The position numbers and the translations under genes were made by a program. The notes beneath the pieces were generated by a model, which did no database searches, was not told the origin of the DNA, and worked only from the letters and a program-made list of their open reading frames with translations. A DNA stretch of 42,469 nucleotides, taken from NCBI GenBank assembly GCA_023416275.1, contig JAEZIB010000191.1, positions 1-42,469 on the forward strand. Direction: 5' to 3'. This document shows positions 33,049 to 40,212 of the stretch, in pieces; positions within the stretch are counted from its first letter, which is position 1, and the number at the start of each line of letters is the position of its first letter. This stretch comes from Bacillota bacterium. GTDB taxonomy: Bacteria > Bacillota > Clostridia > Acetivibrionales > DSM-1351.

Positions 33049-33441
33049 TTACATCTTGTCTCTAGCTTCTACTTCAACTTGAAAACCGCCATAAGCCATT
33101 TGCTTCATGTCAAAAGGCATCGACATGTCTTCATGTCCTTCCATCTGCTTACTCATTTCTTCCATTACTTTAGCATTGACCTCATCTCGATGGTCTTTGG
33201 ATTTAAAGACTATAAAAGAAAACCAAACGGTATCACTGCTTGTTGCTCCAGTCATTTCAGTAAATGCACGTGCTTTCTCACCACCCATTTCCTGTGGGAT
33301 TAGGTCATCGCCACGACATTCATAGTATTCAAGCGCGCCACACTTCATCCATGTATCACGGCCACTTTCTGCCATTTTCTTGTATTCCTCAGCTTTGTTT
33401 TTAGGCACTACAAGCACAAATCCATCTACATATTTTGCCAT
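33049..33441 (-). CDS. DUF1428 family protein (YbaA-like)
   Basis: 130 aa. The sequence runs MAKYVDGFVLVVPKNKAEEYKKMA, then WMKCGALEYYECRGDD, WFSFIVFKSKDHRDEVN and FDMKQMAYGGFQVE. This matches DUF1428, a dimeric alpha-beta barrel fold of unknown biochemical role. The ribosome site GAGGGTG precedes the ATG. It has its own strong terminator, so it is a single-gene unit. It lies between the two accessory direct repeats, and such genes are often carried on mobile DNA; its base composition is richer in GC than the flanks. Confidence 0.9.
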   Translation of the reverse strand: MAKYVDGFVLVVPKNKAEEYKKMAESGRDTWMKCGALEYYECRGDDLIPQEMGGEKARAFTEMTGATSSDTVWFSFIVFKSKDHRDEVNAKVMEEMSKQMEGHEDMSMPFDMKQMAYGGFQVEVEARDKM

Positions 33442-33529
33442 AATTTATTCACCCTCTTTTTTTCTAACTATTTTCAATAGTATTATACCAACTTATACCC
33501 AAAATAAATCGCAATCTCCCGTTATATAT

Positions 33530-33895
33530 AATTCGAGTCCTGGATGAGGACATGATGAAAAACTATTGGGAACATGACCTTTGGCATGTAAAAGGTATTT
33601 CACAGTGCAGCGATAATAAAAGTTTGTTTCGCCGCCCTAAAATAATTGATCAACGAATATAATCCATAATAACTACAACGGCAAGCTGACCGTCAACGTT
33701 CAAATTTATAAAGAATTTGGACAAAATAGCTCAACACCCACGTTTTCGGCAATATTATCTAAGTTTTTGGACATTTATTCCTGACTAAAGACTTTTTGAA
33801 GCAGAGCACAAATAAGCAATGGACAAACAAGCTGGCAGAATATTGACTTGAAGAGGATGACTTTGCGGATTTTCTTAACCGTCCTAAATAATGAG
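33530..33895 (+). pseudogene. Degraded coding remnants
   Basis: Short protein-like stretches appear in different frames: DEDMMKNYWEHDLWHVKG-like near 33542, NGKLTVNVQIYKEFGQ near 33680, and LEEDDFADFLNRPK near 33850. They are interrupted by stops and frame changes. I cannot name the original gene. The 33442-34041 gap holds nothing intact. Confidence 0.35.
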
Positions 33896-34041
33896 GATAA
33901 AATATTTAGCCTATTGGAAAATCAATTATCTATTATCACTATAAATATTAAATATATCTTAAAATAATTATAAGTATACTTTAAGATATTGTTGATAAAA
34001 ATAAAGATATGGAGTATAGTGTTTAAATAGAGGTGATATAA

Positions 34042-35490
34042 ATGCCAATTATAACAAAAGAAAGCATACTTAAAGTTTTGACTGCATTTAATCCATGGTG
34101 GAAAACAGGTAGCATCCACTCGGATTTTACAAAGAAATATCGTAGATTCGCTTACTATGAAGCTATGAAGAGACTAAAGCAAATTGATTTAAGGAGAGCT
34201 GTAGTTTTGACAGGAGCTCGCCGAGTTGGAAAAACAACGGTTCAGTATCAAATGATTCAAACGCTTCTTGAGAGTGGAGTATCACCGCATAGAATAGTTT
34301 TCATTTCCATGGATCATCCTATGCTAAAACTAAGCGGATTAAATGAGATACTCGAATGTTATCATGAAAATATATATGCAAACCTGGATGCATACTATTT
34401 TTTTGATGAAATTCAATATGCTACGGATTGGGATCGGTGGTTAAAAGTAATTTATGATATGCAGCCAAGTACAACTATTGTAGCAACAGGCTCAGCTAGC
34501 CCTGCTCTGATGAAGGGCAGTTCAGAAAGTGGAGCTGGACGATGGAGTGTCATTCAGGTGCCAACGATGTCCTTTTATGAATATTGTGCTCTTATGGGCA
34601 TTGAAGATTTAGGGTTAGAGACTTCAATACGTCCGACTGCATTTGCTTCTATGACTCAGCAGCAACGGACAGAGGTTATGATAAAGCTCTCTACTGTCCA
34701 GAACCATTTTATACGCTATCTTCAAATAGGAGGATTTCCAGAGCTTGCCTTGTCGCGTAATGACTTGATGGCACAGCAAGTGATGCGTGAAGATGTTGTA
34801 GACAAAGTACTGAAAAGAGACCTTCCTTCTCTTTATAACATAAGAAATGCCACAGAACTTGAACGTATATTTTTATACCTATGCAATGTGTCTTCAGAGA
34901 TAGTATCTATTGATGCCATAGCAAAGGAGCTAAATGGGGTTTCAAGACCGACCGTTGAAAGCTATATACAATATCTTGAAAGTGCAAATCTGATTTATAT
35001 AAGCCAGCCTGTTGAAATGACAGGACGGAAAGTACTTAAGGCAAGACCAAAAATATATATTGCTGATGCTGCTATTAGGAATGCGGTGCTGATGGATGAT
35101 TCAGTATTAACAGACCCGACAGAAATGGGAAAAATGGTTGAAACAGCAGTATATAAGCATATAGCTGCATTCTATTATCAAAAAGCTACTCGGGTTGGAT
35201 ATTACCGGGGAGGAAAAAAGGATAAGGAAATCGATATAGTTGTAGATTATCCGAATGTAGATAAAATATTAATCGAGGTAAAATACAGGGAACAGGCTCC
35301 TATAGCAGATGATGATGCTATCTGTGAGCTTGCCGATGAGGCATCAGCAGCAATTGTTGTTACCAAGCGAGCAGACGATTATGGAGTTCATAATGCCCCT
35401 AACGGTAAGATGCTTTTGCGTATTCCTGCATTTGCGTTTTTATATTTGCTTGGTCATGCTGAAAAAAATGGATATAAAGGTTTGGATTAG
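34042..35490 (+). CDS. AAA ATPase with DUF4143 domain
   Basis: 482 aa. An N-terminal AAA_14 ATPase has Walker A TGARRVGKTT (57-66), Walker B YYFFDEIQY and sensor-1-like IVATGSAS. A winged-helix region (IDAIAKELNGVSRPTVESYIQYLESANLI) is followed by a C-terminal DUF4143 domain with a PD-(D/E)XK-like tail, EIDIVVDYPNVDKILIEVKYRE. That E...D...EVK arrangement matches a restriction-endonuclease-like fold. Such proteins are widespread and often on accessory DNA, with no settled function; some act as nucleoid or defence-associated ATPases. AGAGGTGAT precedes the ATG. Flanked by direct repeats at 32808 and 35674. Confidence 0.9.
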   Translation: MPIITKESILKVLTAFNPWWKTGSIHSDFTKKYRRFAYYEAMKRLKQIDLRRAVVLTGARRVGKTTVQYQMIQTLLESGVSPHRIVFISMDHPMLKLSGLNEILECYHENIYANLDAYYFFDEIQYATDWDRWLKVIYDMQPSTTIVATGSASPALMKGSSESGAGRWSVIQVPTMSFYEYCALMGIEDLGLETSIRPTAFASMTQQQRTEVMIKLSTVQNHFIRYLQIGGFPELALSRNDLMAQQVMREDVVDKVLKRDLPSLYNIRNATELERIFLYLCNVSSEIVSIDAIAKELNGVSRPTVESYIQYLESANLIYISQPVEMTGRKVLKARPKIYIADAAIRNAVLMDDSVLTDPTEMGKMVETAVYKHIAAFYYQKATRVGYYRGGKKDKEIDIVVDYPNVDKILIEVKYREQAPIADDDAICELADEASAAIVVTKRADDYGVHNAPNGKMLLRIPAFAFLYLLGHAEKNGYKGLD

Positions 35491-35669
35491 CGAGTTCAAT
35501 ATATTGTTAATAAAATGTCTCTAATAATGAGTAAAAAACATTTAGCCTACATAACTTCTCAGCATGTAATGTGATGCTTGAACCCAGACAATACAATAGA
35601 TTGCGCTAAATCTTATCAAAACTTAGTTTAGCCTTGTCCGCTCACACTAGTCAACCTTCGTTGATACAA

Positions 35670-35702
35670 AGATAACCATCTCAGTTTGAGGTGGTTTTTT
35701 TG
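35670..35702 (+). terminator. Intrinsic terminator after the DUF4143 gene
   Basis: AACCATCTCA-GTT-TGAGGTGGTT with one G-T pair, then T7. It merges into the right direct repeat. Confidence 0.85.
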
Positions 35703-35800
35703 ATGCCGTGGGGAAAAGGCTTTAAATAAGGTGTTTTGAAAGAAATTTGCTGTTTTGAAAATGTGTTATTTCTATTGATTTGGAAGGGTATCTGTCAAGA
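35674..35800 (+). repeat. Accessory direct repeat, right copy
   Basis: Contains GTGGGGAAAAGGCTTTAAATAAGG, TTTTGAAAATGTGTTATT and GTATCTGTCAAGA, aligned with 32808-32926. The following GGGGGTAGGGGGAGC and GGGCGTAGCCC are not in the left copy. Confidence 0.6.
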
Positions 35801-35968
35801 GGGGGTAGGGGGAGCTGGAATGGGCGTAGCCCAATTTTTTATGCCATAAAAACGTGGAAAGTGCTTACCGCAAGGGAATTATGAGATTTTCAATATTTGT
35901 GACCATCTATTAATGTGAGAAAAATAAGCGTATAAAAGTATATTTATTTTCAATAGGACATACATAAA

Positions 35969-36018
35969 TTTACAAAAATGCGCACACGGGGTGTGCAGGT
36001 GTGTGCATTTTATGTAAA
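35969..36018. repeat. Long near-perfect hairpin
   Basis: TTTACAAAAATGCGCACAC pairs with GTGTGTGCATTTTATGTAAA around GGGGTGTGCAG. No T-run follows. GC-rich core in AT-rich DNA, inside the 35491-36280 gap, which otherwise has no gene that I can support. Confidence 0.7.
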
Positions 36019-36280
36019 CTTGGTGCATCTTTTAGCAAGTTACTATGAATATTTTTTTTGAAAAATTGTAGAAAATACTTAGGATTACAAAAACAAAGAG
36101 CAAATCGGGTAGGTTAGCGTAAGAATAGAAATTTGATATGGAGGCATGGAACATGTTCCTGCACGATGATACTAAGGTGATATAAATGAAAACATCTAAG
36201 AATATATTGCCCATAGGAAAAATGAAAATAAGTTAAGCGTGAACAAAATGGAGAAGATAACATTTTATAAGGAGATATGT

Positions 36281-37015
36281 ATGAGGCTAAACAACTTTAT
36301 TAGTTCAACAGGACTTTGTTCCAGAAGACAGGCTGACGAATTAATTAAACAGGGAAAGGTAAAGATTAATAGTAATATAGCTACAATTGGACTAACGGTA
36401 TATCCAGAGGATATGGTTGAGGTAAATGGCAAACTACTAAAGTTAGAAAAGACATATGTATATATTGCCTTAAATAAACCAACGGGTATTACTTGTACTA
36501 CTGAGCGACATATAAACGGGAATATCATTGATTTTGTAAATCATCCTGAACGTATTTTCCCAATAGGGAGATTAGATAAGGACTCTGAGGGATTAATTCT
36601 TCTAACGAATGATGGAAGTATCGTTAATGAAATCTTAATGAATAAAAATAACCACGAGAAGGAATATATTGTAACTGTAAATAAAGCTATTACTCCTTCT
36701 TTTATTGAGGGTATGTCAAATGGGGTAAGAATTTATAATCCTGTTAAGAATGAATATACGTTGACAAACCACTGCAAGATAGTGAGAATAGATACCAGAG
36801 CGTTTAAAATCACTCTTTCTCAAGGACTAAATCGGCAAATCAGAAGGATGTGTACTCATTTTGGCTATAAGGTAGTAAAACTAAAGCGTATTCGCATTAT
36901 GAATATTGAATTAAAGAATTTACCAGTAGGAAGGTGGAGGAACTTAACAGAAGAAGAGGTAAGGAATTTATTAGCTACCACAGAATTAGATTTGAATATA
37001 AGAAAAGGGCCGTAA
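36281..37015 (+). CDS. rluF: Pseudouridine synthase, RluF type
   Basis: 244 aa. S4 domain (about 2-48, RLNNFISSTGLCSRRQADELI), then the catalytic domain with YIALNKPTGITCTTE (motif I), FPIGRLDKDSEGLILLTND (motif II, catalytic Asp) and LSQGLNRQIRRMCTHFGY (motif III, RQIRRM). The RQIRRMCxxxGYxVxxLKRIRI pattern is that of RluF, which modifies 23S rRNA. Starts upstream of 36281 are open, but AAGGAG lies 6 nt before this ATG. A second RsuA-family enzyme is at 17309; this copy sits in accessory DNA and may be horizontally acquired. Confidence 0.92.
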   Translation: MRLNNFISSTGLCSRRQADELIKQGKVKINSNIATIGLTVYPEDMVEVNGKLLKLEKTYVYIALNKPTGITCTTERHINGNIIDFVNHPERIFPIGRLDKDSEGLILLTNDGSIVNEILMNKNNHEKEYIVTVNKAITPSFIEGMSNGVRIYNPVKNEYTLTNHCKIVRIDTRAFKITLSQGLNRQIRRMCTHFGYKVVKLKRIRIMNIELKNLPVGRWRNLTEEEVRNLLATTELDLNIRKGP

Positions 37016-37149
37016 AAAAGGACAGGCATCATTTTTTTATATTCAAGACATGTGGAGACATGTGTCTTATTAACCAAAAAAATCGATAAGGTTTTCGGCA
37101 ATAACTAATTATCCAAAATGTAATGAATTTATAAAGAAAGGTACAAAGA

Positions 37150-37432
37150 TAATGAGTATTGAATAAATTTTATCCGAGGTTGATTCTTATACCCTGATAT
37201 TGCAACTTTTGTATTAGATGTATTATAAAGCTTAGGACTTAAAATAGATAAGTAATCGCCTGATGATGAAAGTATTGAGACATTACCCAAAATTATTAAG
37301 AATTTAAAGTTAGTAATTGAACCATCTGGCTTTGAATCATGGATGATTTATAAAAAAATAATATGGTTGTTATAGAAGATATTAATATTTATTTGGGTTG
37401 GAGTATTGGAAAAAAAGGCTTTAAGAAAAAAT
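37150..37432 (+). pseudogene. Decayed coding remnant
   Basis: The frame near 37258-37355 reads SPDDESIETLPKII, NLKLVIEPSGFESWMIYKK, then shifts to NMVVIEDINIYLGWSIGKKG up to a TGA at about 37432. Looks like one small protein broken by a stop and a frameshift. I do not recognise the family. The rest of 37016-37455 holds no gene. Confidence 0.45.
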
Positions 37433-37455
37433 GATTAGTTTAATGAGGGGTTAAA

Positions 37456-37908
37456 ATGTGGGAAAAGCTTAATCTGCCAAAGTTCATAGCAGAGCGTTTC
37501 ATAGGAGTAACACTTCCGATTAATGACAGTATTTTACTTGTTTCATATCAAGGAATACATACTTTGAACTTATCAAAACCATATGCATTATTAAATGATA
37601 TTAATTACCCAGAGGGAAGAGGTCTGTTCAATAGTAAAAACAATACATTAACTTATAAAGGTTTTGTTTATAAAACTCTTGGTCTACATGGTGGAGAGCC
37701 AACTGTTAAGAGTCCAAAAGGAGAACACTTGGTAGTTGACCTAAACAGAGAAGTCATTGAGATTTGTGATCATACAGGTAGGTTAATATTTGACTACCAA
37801 TATGAGGATTTATCTGGAGATTGGTGTGTAAGTACTTTTTCTCAAGATGGTCAGTATGTCTTATTACTGCTACCATTTGATATTTGTGTATTTAAAAGAG
37901 GTATCTAG
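37456..37908 (+). CDS. Unknown 150-aa beta-rich protein
   Basis: No family recognised. Short repeated beta-strand pairs (SILLVSYQGIHTLNL, NNTLTYKGFVYKTLG, GEHLVVDLNREVIEICDHTGRLI, GDWCVSTFSQDGQYVLLLLP) look like WD40 or beta-propeller-type blades, but the protein is too short for a full propeller. No signal peptide. TGAGGGG precedes the ATG. It sits in a row of small acidic unknown genes, some broken, which resembles immunity-gene clusters around polymorphic toxins. This is context only. Confidence 0.6.
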   Translation: MWEKLNLPKFIAERFIGVTLPINDSILLVSYQGIHTLNLSKPYALLNDINYPEGRGLFNSKNNTLTYKGFVYKTLGLHGGEPTVKSPKGEHLVVDLNREVIEICDHTGRLIFDYQYEDLSGDWCVSTFSQDGQYVLLLLPFDICVFKRGI

Positions 37909-38060
37909 CCTATTGAAGTATTTAAACTTTAATTGTTTATAAAAGTTAGTAAACTTTAATTGTTTATAAAAGTTAGATTCTATTGAGTTCACAATGGACT
38001 GAATTATTCACAATTGTTCAAATAATGAACAATATAATTGTAAAAATTTGGAGGTGGGAT

Positions 38061-38449
38061 ATGAATCTAATATTAAGGGATTCTTCGCAGATGCCTTGGC
38101 ATACCGATATTAAATTAATTTTTGATGCTTTTGACGGTAGGCAGAGAGAGTTTAATTGGATGATTACTGCTCATGAATGCTATAGCGAATCAGATTTAGA
38201 TATTTTCAATGAAGAAATTGTATTGTTAACAGGGGATGAACTCACTGATATCGTTACAATACCTACATTTGATGGAGATGGTATTATGGGGGAGAAAATG
38301 TTCACCCTCAACACCCTTTAGGTGTTGCCGAAATTGTTTGTGTAGACAGTAGATATACTATAATTTTAAGCAAAGATGAAGACTTAACCGATAGAATCTT
38401 AAGATACTATACGGATGCTCAGATTTACATCAATGGCATAGGAAATTAA
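38061..38449 (+). pseudogene. Frameshifted small gene, immunity-like by context
   Basis: The first frame runs from ATG 38061 (GGAGGTGGGAT upstream) with MNLILRDSSQMPWHT ... GIMGEKMFTL and stops at 38321. A second frame continues without a break in sense as QHPLGVAEIVCVDSRYTII ... YTDAQIYINGIGN and stops at 38449. A shift of one base near 38300-38312 would restore about 129 aa. I see no slippery heptamer, so disruption or a sequencing error is more likely than programmed frameshifting. Confidence 0.7.
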
Positions 38450-38491
38450 AAGATAAATAAAGTATATATTGACCGAATTGGAGGACTGCAA

Positions 38492-38905
38492 ATGTGCTTC
38501 TTTGATAAGTTTAAGAAAACTAATGAGCAAACAAATAATTACAAACTTTTTTCTGACTGGATGGATAGTATATTACAGAAGGAGTTACCAAATGGAATAA
38601 CAGCATTTAATTTTAACATATATGAAGGTGCAAACGGAACTTATGATATGCAATTAATAGGTTCAGATGAATTTGATGAAAATGACCAAGACTGGGCATG
38701 TACTGACTTTTATTCTTCTGGTGAAGACATCTGCTACATAAAAAGAGTAAAAGAGATTAAACAATGGGAACAGGGACTAAGTTATATTTCGAAATTTATA
38801 AAACGCTACCTTACTGATGGGAAAAATGCGGATATACTCAAGAGTGTTTCTGCTATAGGAGTTGGATTTGTTGATGGTGATATTGAAATAATATATCGTT
38901 CATAG
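38492..38905 (+). CDS. Unknown 137-aa acidic protein
   Basis: Not recognised. MCFFDKFKKTNEQTNNYKLF start, then an alpha/beta pattern: ITAFNFNIYEGANGTYDMQLIG, WACTDFYSSGEDICYIKR, and a C-terminal SVSAIGVGFVDGDIEIIYR. Acidic, cytoplasmic and single-domain, as many toxin-immunity proteins are. GGAGG lies before the ATG. It is intact, unlike its upstream neighbour. Function by context only. Confidence 0.65.
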   Translation: MCFFDKFKKTNEQTNNYKLFSDWMDSILQKELPNGITAFNFNIYEGANGTYDMQLIGSDEFDENDQDWACTDFYSSGEDICYIKRVKEIKQWEQGLSYISKFIKRYLTDGKNADILKSVSAIGVGFVDGDIEIIYRS

Positions 38906-38934
38906 GTTCAACTTATGTGTTGAAAGGTGATTAT

Positions 38935-38988
38935 ATGGAATCAAACAATGTTGCATATACAAATGAGTACTTAGAGTATAGGAAATAA
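38935..38988 (+). CDS. Possible 17-codon ORF or remnant
   Basis: GAAAGGTGATT is well placed before ATG, and the frame reads MESNNVAYTNEYLEYRK then stop. It may be the truncated start of another small gene of this row. The gap 38989-39242 has no gene. Confidence 0.25.
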   Translation: MESNNVAYTNEYLEYRK

Positions 38989-39242
38989 TTTAATTCATTG
39001 TGTTTTTTATACTGCTCTAATGAGTAAACACAAATTTACAAATAATTGGTATAGTGAATATATCTAGCTTAGTATGTAAAAGAGCAAGAACCAGATAAAC
39101 TTACCAATGAAAACAATAATAAAAAATTCCGTAAAACTGAAATGAAATTGCTGAAAAAATAGAGTTTGAATTTAAGTGTTGATTTTTTTTAATTGGATAT
39201 GCGTCAAGTAAATATGAAATTATGTTTATTCCAGCAACCTTT

Positions 39243-39291
39243 GCCGCTGATTGAGGGAAACAGTTCCTGATTGGCGGTATTTTTCTTTTTT
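39243..39291 (+). terminator. Intrinsic terminator upstream of the nuclease cassette
   Basis: CCGCTGATTGAGG folds onto CCTGATTGGCGG with several G-T pairs, followed by TATTTTTCTTTTTT. It isolates the downstream cassette from read-through. Confidence 0.7.
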
Positions 39292-39404
39292 ATAATTCTT
39301 TTGTCGTACAGGAAATTATAAGACATTAATGCATTCATATGGTCTACGGAGCGTGGATTATTTTTTGAAGTATATAGGTTTATACTAGAGTCGAGGTGAA
39401 CACA

Positions 39405-39749
39405 ATGGATATAAAAAGAAAAAGGGAACTTTTGGAAGTCTATAAAAACAGACATCCTGAAATGGGTGTAATATCTTACCGTTGTAGAAAAACTGGCGAG
39501 GTATTTTTGGGTATCTCCAAAGATACAAAATCAGACTTCAATAGCACTAATATGAAATTGGGAGCCAATAGGCACCCCAACAAGCGGTTACAGGAACTCT
39601 GGAACCAATATGGTTTAGAAGGCTTTGAACTATCAGTTATCGAAGTGTTAAAGTATGATGACCCACATGAAGATCATACAGCAAAGTTAGAAAGTTTAAG
39701 GGAGCAGTGTCTTGCTGCTGATCCAAATGCAAGGAGGATATGGAGATGA
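39405..39749 (+). CDS. GIY-YIG nuclease-like protein
   Basis: 114 aa. The residues GVISYRCRKTGEVFLGISKD correspond to the GIY...YIG strands in variant form (G-V-I, then F-L-G). Next come NSTNMKLGANRHPNKRLQELWNQYG, with the conserved H-x-N-x-x-L-Q, and LEGFELSVIEVLKYDD. This variant is familiar in short stand-alone GIY-YIG family proteins of Firmicutes. Nuclease activity is inferred, not certain. AGGTGA is 8 nt before the ATG; the GTG at 39396 lies within the ribosome site. The stop overlaps the start of the next gene (ATGA), so the two are translationally coupled. Confidence 0.8.
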   Translation: MDIKRKRELLEVYKNRHPEMGVISYRCRKTGEVFLGISKDTKSDFNSTNMKLGANRHPNKRLQELWNQYGLEGFELSVIEVLKYDDPHEDHTAKLESLREQCLAADPNARRIWR

Positions 39750-40210
39750 ATGAAAAAGTTGTTATGGTATCAAATGGTTATGACCGTATAGATGGCAGAA
39801 ATGCTTACCAATCTGACATCAAACGTTTAACATTAGGTGCGCCTATGCTGGAAGAAAATAAAGAAATGCAGATTGCCGCACAGCTATGGAAAAATGATAA
39901 AGATGGTGAATTGGTTTTGGCTCAGGAGTTACCTATCCATCAAATATTTGACCTAATAATCTTTTTGTCCAGGACATTACTTTACTTTAAGGAGGCTTAC
40001 CGATTTCCCCTTTTATATGACCCTGAAAAACCCCTTGTGGAACGTGTTGGGGTACAAGGCGGTGTACTACCAGTAGAGGTTTGTATTGACAATCTAAATA
40101 TTAATGAGGACATCAAAACATTTGTTCAGAGTCTGAATGATTTAGGGGAATTAATTGGAGAACGGCAACGGGTACTTAGCCGCATTTTAGAAGAATTGGA
40201 GTGTTATTAA
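39746..40210 (+). CDS. DUF6530-like protein
   Basis: 154 aa. The opening NGYDRIDGRNAYQSDIKRLTLGAPM, then AQLWKNDKDGELVLAQELPIHQIFDLIIFLSRTL, resembles DUF6530 proteins, which pair with GIY-YIG and AAA/vWA genes. The C-terminal half (DNLNINEDIKTFVQSLNDLGELIGERQRVLSRILEEL) is helical and could be a coiled coil. Biochemical role unknown. AAGGAGG fits the ATG at 39746 better than the one at 39740. Ends two bases before the ATG of the AAA/vWA gene, so the three genes form one operon. Confidence 0.6.
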   Translation: MNEKVVMVSNGYDRIDGRNAYQSDIKRLTLGAPMLEENKEMQIAAQLWKNDKDGELVLAQELPIHQIFDLIIFLSRTLLYFKEAYRFPLLYDPEKPLVERVGVQGGVLPVEVCIDNLNINEDIKTFVQSLNDLGELIGERQRVLSRILEELECY

Positions 40211-40212
40211 AT

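Noticed and set aside
36032..36214. 60-codon hydrophobic frame on the minus strand
   Set aside because: Composition follows the AT-rich DNA; no good ribosome site and no neighbouring gene on that strand.
38296..38312. Programmed -1 frameshift in the broken small gene
   Set aside because: No X-XXY-YYZ slippery heptamer in the reading frame and no clear downstream pseudoknot.
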